Assembly: GCA_023426855.1 (NCBI GenBank)
Contig: JAEZBU010000335.1
Span: forward strand, 1-10,112
From: Pseudomonadota bacterium
GTDB lineage: Bacteria > Pseudomonadota > Alphaproteobacteria > Rhizobiales > Hyphomicrobiaceae
Reading direction: 5' to 3'
DNA length: 10,112 nt
Below, one piece after another: positions 1-6,200 of the stretch (position 1 is the stretch's first letter; each line of letters begins with the position of its first letter). The position numbers were made by a program, and so were the translations under genes. A model generated the notes under the pieces. That model saw nothing but the letters and a program-made list of their open reading frames with translations, was not told the origin of the DNA and did no database searches.

Positions 1-2
1 CC

Positions 3-758
3 TTTGAGCCGTGGCGTGGGGGATTCTATGCCGACGGGCTGACGCAAAAACGCGAGCTGGAGTTCGCCAGCCGCAAGCTGACCTCCATCGAGATCAATGG
101 CACCTACTACGGCTCGCAAAAGCCGGAGAGTTTCGCCAAGTGGCACGACGAAACGCCGGACGACTTCGTGTTCGCGGTCAAGGCGACGCGTTACGCGACC
201 AATCGCCGTGTGCTCGCCGCAGCAGGCGAGTCGATCGAGAAATTCTTCAGCAGCGGGCTGATGAATCTCAAGCGCAAGCTCGGGCCGATCAACTGGCAGT
301 TCATGGCCACCAAGAAGTTCGACCCCGAGGATTTCGAGGGCTTCTTGCAGCTCCTGCCGAAATCAGTCGACGGACAGCCCATCCGGCATGCACTGGAAGT
401 CCGCCACGACAGTTTTCGCACGCCGGAATTCGTAGCTCTGGCGCGCAAGTACGATGCCGCGATCATCATTGCCGGAGATTCCAAATTCCCGCAGATCGCC
501 GACGTTACCGCGCCGTTCGTTTATGCGCGCATCATGGGCAGCACGGAGAGCGAGGTCGCGGGCTACTCCAAAAAGGCGCTCGATCAGTGGGCCGATCGTG
601 CCCGTGCCTGGCTGGCGGGCAAGGTCGCCGAAGACCTCAAGGCCGTGACGCCGCAGAAAGCCGACGGCATCGCGCGCGATGTGTTTCTCTACGTGATCAG
701 CGGCCACAAGGAGCGCAATCCCGAAGCCGCCATGCAGCTCATCACGCGGGTCAGCTAG
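3..758 (+). CDS. DUF72 (YecE-like) family protein, 5' truncated by window edge
   Basis: The reading frame is open from the first bases to a TAG stop, giving 251 visible residues. DUF72 proteins are usually about 240-300 residues, so perhaps 10-20 N-terminal residues (normally an IGTxGW-type strand) lie outside the window. Family features seen: FEPWRGGFY at residues 1-9, EINGTYYGSQ at 30-39 (the E-x-N-x-T-F/Y-Y motif), a W-x4-TPDDFVFAVK block at 47-60, and EVRH at 132-135. DUF72 proteins are predicted TIM-barrel-like and their biochemical role is not established, so no reaction can be assigned. The C-terminal strand reads VFLYVISGHKERNP, where many members have a YFNND-type motif, so this looks like a divergent subfamily. 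The gene converges on the META-domain gene with a repeat element between them. The GTG at 168 is internal and not the real start. Confidence 0.9.
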   Translation, partial: FEPWRGGFYADGLTQKRELEFASRKLTSIEINGTYYGSQKPESFAKWHDETPDDFVFAVKATRYATNRRVLAAAGESIEKFFSSGLMNLKRKLGPINWQFMATKKFDPEDFEGFLQLLPKSVDGQPIRHALEVRHDSFRTPEFVALARKYDAAIIIAGDSKFPQIADVTAPFVYARIMGSTESEVAGYSKKALDQWADRARAWLAGKVAEDLKAVTPQKADGIARDVFLYVISGHKERNPEAAMQLITRVS

Positions 759-795
759 GGCATTTCCGAGTTAGGTCGAATGTTGTCCCTTCCTA

Positions 796-885
796 GTCAT
801 CCCGGGCCGTGTGGCCGGGATCCATCTCTCCGCTGGCATCGACACGTGCAGTTGGGTGGATCTTGGTGACAAGCACCGGGATGAC
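796..885. repeat. Intergenic inverted-repeat element between convergent genes
   Basis: A perfect 10-base inverted repeat, GTCATCCCGG at 796-805 and CCGGGATGAC at 876-885, bounds a 90-base element. Inside it the left arm has a nearer partner: ATCCCGG (799-805) pairs with CCGGGAT (815-821), extended by CC/GG with one bulged G and a GTGT loop. The left arm can therefore form either a short strong hairpin or a long one. A second inner pair, GATCCA (819-824) and TGGATC (857-862), also exists. This looks like the dispersed CATCCCGG...CCGGGATCCAT elements I associate with Bradyrhizobium-type genomes; copy number cannot be tested here. It lies between two convergent genes (stops at 758 and 950), so it could end transcription or stabilise transcript 3' ends from both sides, although neither strand has a T-run. 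The rest of 759-949 shows nothing else recognisable. Confidence 0.55.
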
Positions 886-949
886 AACTGTGGCTCGGTT
901 GACGTCGCCGTTTCCATCTCAATCGGAAGGACTCTAGGCACGCGAGGCG

Positions 950-1366
950 TTACAGCCGCGCAAGCCGTACCACCACCTCTCCCGCCGCATTGATCAGCAC
1001 AAGCTTGTCCTGCTGCGCATCGAAACGCCATCCGGCCGCTTCTTGCAGGGCGGCGTGGAACTTTTGTTCCTGGTCCATCACGGCCGGCGTGCAGGCTTTG
1101 CGCGTTCCGGCCAGCGCGCCGAAGCCCAGCGTCGCACCCGTGACAGTCACCTTGCCCATGTACCGGTTGCAGCCACCAAAGCCGCTCACGCTGCCGTCAG
1201 CTGACACTTCGAGGGTGGTTTGCAGCCGATCGATGACGCCGCCGCCGTTGATATCCTCGGCCAGCCACCGGCCGGCGGGCGGGGTTTCAGCGGCCGTGAC
1301 CGGAACAACCGCGAGCGCGGTTATCACGCCAAGTGCCATGGCGACCAGCTTGTACTGAACAGGCAT
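950..1366 (-). CDS. Secreted META-domain (HslJ-like) protein
   Basis: This encodes a 138-residue protein. The start at 1366 is chosen because GGAGGGG lies just upstream and because the protein then begins with a classical signal peptide: MPVQYK, a hydrophobic stretch (LVAMALGVITALAVV), then PVTA before AET, a plausible signal peptidase I site near residue 25. The mature part is one META domain. Its core is SGFGGCNRYMGKVTVTG followed by FGALAGTRKAC and a helix with QEQKFHAAL, the usual order in HslJ/META proteins: the GxxGCNxY motif, then a T-x-x-x-C segment. In E. coli, HslJ is an outer-membrane-associated heat-inducible protein linked to novobiocin resistance; whether this one shares that role is unknown. 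The two visible Cys (one in each conserved segment) could form a disulphide in the periplasm. The gene lies 117 bp downstream of the ParA-like gene, so it may have its own promoter, but none is clear. Confidence 0.85.
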   Translation of the reverse strand: MPVQYKLVAMALGVITALAVVPVTAAETPPAGRWLAEDINGGGVIDRLQTTLEVSADGSVSGFGGCNRYMGKVTVTGATLGFGALAGTRKACTPAVMDQEQKFHAALQEAAGWRFDAQQDKLVLINAAGEVVVRLARL

Positions 1367-1368
1367 TG

Positions 1369-1375
1369 CCCCTCC
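1369..1375 (-). promoter_or_regulatory. Ribosome binding site of the META-domain gene
   Basis: Read on the minus strand this is GGAGGGG, ending 2 bases before the ATG at 1366; the GGAGG core has a 4-base spacer. It decides the start over a longer open frame reaching 1435, whose extra residues would put a basic, non-conserved stretch ahead of the signal peptide. Confidence 0.65.
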
Positions 1376-1483
1376 ACTTACCATCAACGCCACAAGGCGC
1401 CGACGGCATATCAGCTTCTTAGACAGTGGAGTCATCTGGGGGATGGCGCAGCCGCTTCAAGGCTCGCGTTGTTGCGCCGCGCG

Positions 1484-2377
1484 CTATTTGAAGCCGTTGC
1501 CGGCGACGGCCATCGGCAGCGGGGATGAGGTGTGCACCGCCTGACCGTTCGCTATGGCCAGACGCATCAGAACCTCTTCCGTGAAGTCGCGCATCGCCTG
1601 GCCGGCTTCACCCGGATATTTGGCCTGATACGACCGCTCCAGACTAGAAAACCGCGCTGCGTTCTGCATGGCGCTGATGCGCGGGATGGCCGCTTCGAAG
1701 CAGCGGTTCTCCGGATTTTCCTTCAGCCAACGGTGGTACTCGTCATCGACCAGCGACGAGCGATCCTTCATATTGATCAGCACGCCCAGGTTCTCTGCGA
1801 AACCCATCTCCGGATTGAGCTGCTTGAACCGGCGGAACACTTCCAGCCCACATGACGACACATAATCCGGCTTGGTCGGCGAAATGTGGAAGTCGCATTC
1901 CCGCAGCCAAGACTCGGTCAACACCGAAAGCCCCGGCGGGCAATCAATCAACACGATCTCGAATACGGAGCGCAGGTTGTTCAGCAAACCGCGAATGGTC
2001 GAACGCAGCTTGGCGTGCGATCCCTCACGTGAGACCTCGCGCTCCAGCAGCGTGAGTTGCATGTCACTCGGGATGAGATACACCGAGCGCGCGTCGTCGA
2101 TGTCCGACACGCCCCGAACGACGAACTGCGGCCAGTCGACGGGGTTATTGTTGAGGACCGAGGCGACGAGGAAATCAACCAGCGTCAGCCCGTTGCCCTG
2201 CAACTGATGCAGACTGGCCGGCGTCATCAGCATCGAGCTGATGCTCGCCTGAGCATCGGAATCGATCACCAGGACGTTCTTGCCGTGGAAGGCTGCCAGA
2301 GTTTCCGCCAGCGCAAGTACGATCGTAGACTTGCCGACCCCACCCTTGGTGTTCATGATCGCGATCGTATTACGCAT
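1484..2377 (-). CDS. Orphan ParA/MinD-superfamily P-loop ATPase
   Basis: The protein has 297 residues from the ATG at 2377; a GTG at 2386 would add three. It has the deviant Walker A motif KGGVGKS at residues 11-17, with the signature first lysine of the ParA/MinD/Soj class. It also has VLVIDSDAQAS at 35-45 (the DxDxQ switch, with Ala where Pro is usual) and a Walker B-like IVLIDCPPG at 141-149. Such ATPases dimerise on ATP and place DNA, protein complexes or other cargo in the cell. There is no N-terminal DNA-binding extension and no ParB or other cargo gene in the window, so it is probably neither the chromosomal nor a plasmid partition pair. The C-terminal third matches no domain I recognise and ends in a flexible tail (SSPLPMAVAGNGFK). 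A GGAG three bases before the ATG is a poor ribosome site and would be coding sequence if the GTG were used. The family is certain; the function is unknown. Confidence 0.88.
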   Translation of the reverse strand: MRNTIAIMNTKGGVGKSTIVLALAETLAAFHGKNVLVIDSDAQASISSMLMTPASLHQLQGNGLTLVDFLVASVLNNNPVDWPQFVVRGVSDIDDARSVYLIPSDMQLTLLEREVSREGSHAKLRSTIRGLLNNLRSVFEIVLIDCPPGLSVLTESWLRECDFHISPTKPDYVSSCGLEVFRRFKQLNPEMGFAENLGVLINMKDRSSLVDDEYHRWLKENPENRCFEAAIPRISAMQNAARFSSLERSYQAKYPGEAGQAMRDFTEEVLMRLAIANGQAVHTSSPLPMAVAGNGFK

Positions 2378-2499
2378 CGTCTCCACGAGTCATATCAATG
2401 CGAGCGCCTTGGGGCCATCTTCGCCGCGCTGCGAAAAATGCCATGTCGGCGCTTCAAAAAAAAGACCTTAAATGTCAAATCGATCCGCGTTCAGTCACT
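2378..2499 (-). promoter_or_regulatory. Upstream region of the ParA-like gene
   Basis: This 122-base gap precedes the ParA-like gene on the minus strand. It holds a consensus -35 hexamer TTGACA (2478 to 2473) followed by a run of eight T (2463 to 2456), but no good -10 hexamer 16-18 bases further on. The T-run also lies just past the stop of the peroxidase-related gene, but only a weak GAC/GTC stem precedes it, so a terminator is not convincing either. Closer to the gene, AGCGCC (2453-2448) and GGCGCT (2408-2403) could pair across the leader. I read the region as a probable promoter and leader for the ATPase, at low confidence. Confidence 0.3.
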
Positions 2500-3090
2500 C
2501 TACCGTTTCGTGCTATCGCGCGCCATCGCGTGATACTCCCGGTTGGGGCGCATATCGGTGGCAGCGGCAAGCCGGTTCGACATGTTGTAGAAGCTCGCAA
2601 CGGCTGCGATGTCCCAAATGTCGCGATCCGAAAATCCTGCCTTACGTAACGCCTTCCTGTCGGATTCTTCCATTTTGTCGGGTTGTTCGGTTAATTTGAC
2701 AGCGAAGTCGAGCATCGCCTTCTGCCGTTTGTCCAAGTTCGCTGCCCGGTAATTCTGGCCGATCAGTTCGCCAAGTTCGGGATTTTTGCCGCGCTGCCGC
2801 ACGGCGGCGCCGTGGGCGGTCAGGCAATAGTGGCAGTGATTGACCGCACTGACCGCCACCGCGATCATCTCGCGCTCCAGCTTGCTCAGTCCGCTGTCGC
2901 CCAGCATCAGGTCGTCGACCATGTCGATGAAGGCCTGCAGCTTGACGTTGTCGAACGCGTAAGCGCGCAGGACGTTGGGCACGAACCCCAGCTTTTCATC
3001 GCACTTGGCAAAGTAGGCCGCGATCTCCGGGGTGGGCTTTGCATCCGCTCCAAGATCGAGGGCAACGACAGCGTCCTTGGCTTGTGACAT
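2500..3090 (-). CDS. AhpD-like (CMD family) peroxidase-related protein
   Basis: The protein has 196 residues from the ATG at 3090. It belongs to the carboxymuconolactone decarboxylase/AhpD fold, in the group named peroxidase-related enzymes. The active-site segment is LEREMIAVAVSAVNHC followed by HYCLTAHG: Glu74, Cys86, Cys89 and His93 keep the spacing of the AhpD catalytic set (Glu, CxxC, His). In AhpD the residue two after the first Cys is a proton-relay His; here it is Tyr88, a change I recall as common in this subgroup. A thiol-disulphide role in peroxide defence is the family expectation, but the partner and substrate are unknown. The C-terminal AGFSDRDIWDIAAVASFYNMSNRLA helix pair is typical of the group. 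The start at 3090 is preferred because AGAGGAG at 3101-3107 is 10 bases away, whereas it is only 1 base from the alternative ATG at 3099. The gene is divergent from the glutamate dehydrogenase gene. Confidence 0.87.
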   Translation of the reverse strand: MSQAKDAVVALDLGADAKPTPEIAAYFAKCDEKLGFVPNVLRAYAFDNVKLQAFIDMVDDLMLGDSGLSKLEREMIAVAVSAVNHCHYCLTAHGAAVRQRGKNPELGELIGQNYRAANLDKRQKAMLDFAVKLTEQPDKMEESDRKALRKAGFSDRDIWDIAAVASFYNMSNRLAAATDMRPNREYHAMARDSTKR

Positions 3091-3100
3091 TGCAGCCATA

Positions 3101-3107
3101 CTCCTCT
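3101..3107 (-). promoter_or_regulatory. Ribosome binding site of the peroxidase-related gene
   Basis: Read on the minus strand this is AGAGGAG. It lies 10 bases before the ATG at 3090 and only 1 base before the ATG at 3099, which favours the downstream ATG as the start. Confidence 0.55.
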
Positions 3108-3122
3108 GCGCATCTGGGTCAC

Positions 3123-3149
3123 GCATCGCTATATGATATGATCCGATGC
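3123..3149. promoter_or_regulatory. Operator-like inverted repeat around the AT-rich core of a divergent promoter
   Basis: GCATCG (3123-3128) and CGATGC (3144-3149) form a perfect 6-base inverted repeat separated by 15 bases. The half-site centres are 21 bp apart, about two turns of B-DNA, the spacing expected for a dimeric regulator on one face. The spacer is the most AT-rich stretch of the region and contains two overlapping TATGAT sequences (3132-3137 and 3137-3142) that fit a plus-strand -10 element for gdhZ. No clear -35 hexamer is seen 17 bases upstream. The site lies 33 bases from the start of the peroxidase-related gene and 64 from the preferred gdhZ start, so one regulator could control both. 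This is inference from geometry; the repeat could be chance. Confidence 0.4.
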
Positions 3150-3213
3150 AGCCTATCGCGTGACCTGGCCGATGGGCAGTCTTCTCTGGATGCACCAAAC
3201 CGGAACGCAACCG

Positions 3214-6200
3214 ATGGCCTTGGAATTGCCTCTCGAAGACACCGATACCCTCAAGCAGATCGAGCCGCATCTCGGCGCCTCCAAGCTTCTCAGGTCGTTT
3301 TCATCCCTCCTGTTTGCGGGGGCGCCCGACGGCATCGATCAATTCACACCGGAAGCGCTGGCCGGACTCGCACGCGATGGCTTCGCGTTCGCGGAGCAGA
3401 AGCCGAACGGTCGCCACAAGATCCGCTGGCAGAAGCTCGCGCTCAACACACGCCACGGAACGCACGCGTTCACGGCGATCGAGATCATCAACGATGACAT
3501 GCCGTTCCTCGTCGACAGCATCATCGACGAACTGCAAGCGCGCGGCCTGACGGCGCGGATCGTGTTGCACCCCATCCTGAAGGTCGAGCGCACGTCATCC
3601 GGTGAACTGTCACGGATCATCGGGGCAGGCGACCGCAACTGGGGCGACGGCAGCCAGGAAAGCTGGATCCTGATCCTGCTCGACCCGATGGCGGCCGATG
3701 ATGCCGAAGACCTCACGAACACGTTGTCGGGTGTGCTGGATGACGTCCGTGTCTCGGTCATGGACTGGCGCACCATGACGGCGCGCGTCGACCAGGCTGT
3801 CCGGACCTTGGAAAAGTCTCCGCCGAGCATCGCGCCGGGCTTGTTGTCGGAATCCCTGGCATTCTGCCGCTGGCTGCTCGAAGGGCAGTTCACGTTCCTT
3901 GGCCTGCGCGAATACAAGCTGGTCGGCAATGCGCAAACCGGCGAACTGGTGCCTGTCGAAGGCAGCGGGCTTGGCGTCCTGCGCGATCCCTCGCTCAACG
4001 TGCTGAGCCGGCGCGGCACGCCGTTTGCGATGACACCGGAAATTCGCAATCACTTCTTCACGCTGCAGCCGCTCATCATCACCAAATCCAACATCATGTC
4101 GCGCGTGCATCGGCGCGTGTTCATGGATTACATCGGCCTGAAGACCTACAAGCCCGATGGCTCTATCAGCGGCGAGTTGCGCCTCGTCGGCCTGTTCACG
4201 TCGCAGGCCTATACCCAAGCTCCGCAGCAGATCCCGTTTCTCCGTCACAAGGTCGCGACCGTGCTGGCGGAATCCGGATATCCGCCCGGCAGCCATGCCG
4301 CCAAGTCGATCGCCAACGTCCTGGCAAACTTCCCGCGTGATGAGCTGTTCCAGATCGGCGAACAGCGCCTGCTGACCTGGGCGCGCGGCATCGTCGAACT
4401 CGACCTTCGGCCGCGCGTGCGCGTGTTTGCCCGGCGTGACCGCTTCGAGCGCTTCGTTTCGGTGCTCGTCTATGTGCCGCGCGATCGCTTTTCGACAATC
4501 GTGCGCGAGCGCATCGGAGAGGATCTGGCCCAGGCCTACAACGGCCGCGTAAGAGCCTTTACGCCTTTCTTCCCCGAAGGCCCGCTGGTGCGTGTTCATT
4601 TCATCATCGGCTTGAAGGATAACGGGCGCCCGGACGTTTCCGATCAGGAACTCGAGGCGCGCATTACAGAATCCACGCGGACGTGGGACGACCAGCTCAC
4701 TGACGCGCTACGTCAGGGCAACGAAGAACTGGCCGTGCTTGCGCCCAAATATCTTGGCGCATTCCCTCCAGGATACACGTCAAACTTCAATGCGGCGCGC
4801 GCGCTGGAGGATGTCTCGCGCATCCAGCGGCTTTCTCCGGACAATCCGCTGGCGATCGACTTTCATTCCGAAGATCAGCAAGGCGGACGACGTGTCCGCG
4901 CCGCGATCTATCGGTTCGATCAACCGATCCCGCTGTCCGAGCGCGTGCCGGTTCTGGAGAACTTCGGTTTTTCTGTCATCGACGAACGCAGCTATCGCGT
5001 CACCCCGCGTTTCGCGAGCGGGGTTCGCGAGGTCGCGCTGCACGACATGGTTCTGGAAACCGCCCATGGCACGCCGATCGATCTCAAAGCACATGACGTG
5101 CGCATGGAGATGGGCTTCCTCGCCGTATTCCGGGGCGATGCCGACAACGACAGCTTCAACCAACTGATCATTTCAGCTTCGGCGGATTGGCGTGAGGTCG
5201 CGATGCTGCGCGCCTACTCCGCTTACATGCGCCAGATCGGATCGACGTTCGGCTTGCGCTATATCGCCGAAACGCTGAACCGTCACGCCGGAATGGCCCG
5301 TGATTTCATCGAGTTGTTCCGGACGCGTTTCGATCCGGATCTCTTCGAGGCGATCGAGGAGCGCGGCGAGGCGGAAGGCGCAATCCGCGAACGCATCGAC
5401 GGCGCGCTGGCCAACGTCGCCAGCCTCGATGAAGACCGCATCCTGCGCCAGTATGTGAACCTGATCATGGCGACGTTGCGCACCAACTTCTTCCAGCGCG
5501 ATGCAGATGGCTGTCCGCCAAAGACCGTGGCATTCAAGTTCTCGCCGAAATCGATCGATGCCCTGCCGGCGCCAAAGCCCTATCGCGAGATCTGGGTCTA
5601 CTGCCCCCGTGTCGAAGGCGTGCACCTCCGCTTCGCGCCGATCGCGCGCGGCGGCATCCGCTGGTCCGACCGTGCGCAGGATTTCCGCACCGAGGTGCTC
5701 GGCTTGTCCAAGGCCCAGCAAGTGAAAAACGCGGTGATCGTGCCGGAAGGCGCGAAGGGTGGCTTCCTGCCCAAGCATCTGCCCCGCACAGGCAGCCGGG
5801 ACGACATCAACAAGGAAGCTGTCGCGGCTTATCGCATTTTCATTTCGGCGATGCTGGATATTACCGACAATATCGTGGACGGACATGTGGTGCCGCCCAA
5901 GCGCGTCGTGCGCCATGATGGTGACGATCCCTATCTGGTCGTCGCCGCCGACAAAGGCACCGCAACGTTTTCCGACTACGCCAACGAATTGGCCCAGGCG
6001 CACAACTTCTGGCTCGGCGACGCCTTCGCGTCGGGTGGCTCCGCCGGCTACGACCACAAGCGCATGGCGATCACCGCGCGCGGCGCGTGGGAGTGTGTGA
6101 AGCGGCATTTCCGCGAGATGGACATCGACATCATGACGGAGCCGTTTTCCGTCATCGGCGTCGGCGACATGTCGGGCGACGTGTTCGGCAATGGCATGCT

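Noticed and set aside
11..796. A 261-codon plus-strand frame overlapping the DUF72 gene.
   Set aside because: The frame starting at base 3 gives a clear DUF72 protein; this one is an Arg-rich shadow.
1367..1435. An N-terminal extension of the META-domain gene to 1435.
   Set aside because: It would bury the signal peptide behind 23 basic, non-conserved residues, and the GGAGGGG ribosome site sits immediately upstream of the 1366 ATG instead.
1445..1494. Inverted repeats GGCGCA/TGCGCC and GCTTCAA/TTGAAGC around the end of the ParA-like gene, as a possible terminator.
   Set aside because: The loops are 22-27 bases, the repeats overlap each other and the coding end, and no T-run follows, so an intrinsic terminator is not supported.
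3091..3270. An N-terminal extension of the peroxidase-related gene to 3270.
   Set aside because: It would cross the divergent promoter and overlap the start of gdhZ; the family normally starts near the ATG at 3090, which has an upstream AGAGGAG.
3610..4599. A 329-codon minus-strand open frame inside gdhZ.
   Set aside because: It is antisense to the gdhZ N-terminal half, its protein is low-complexity and His/Arg-rich, and it has no ribosome site or domain.
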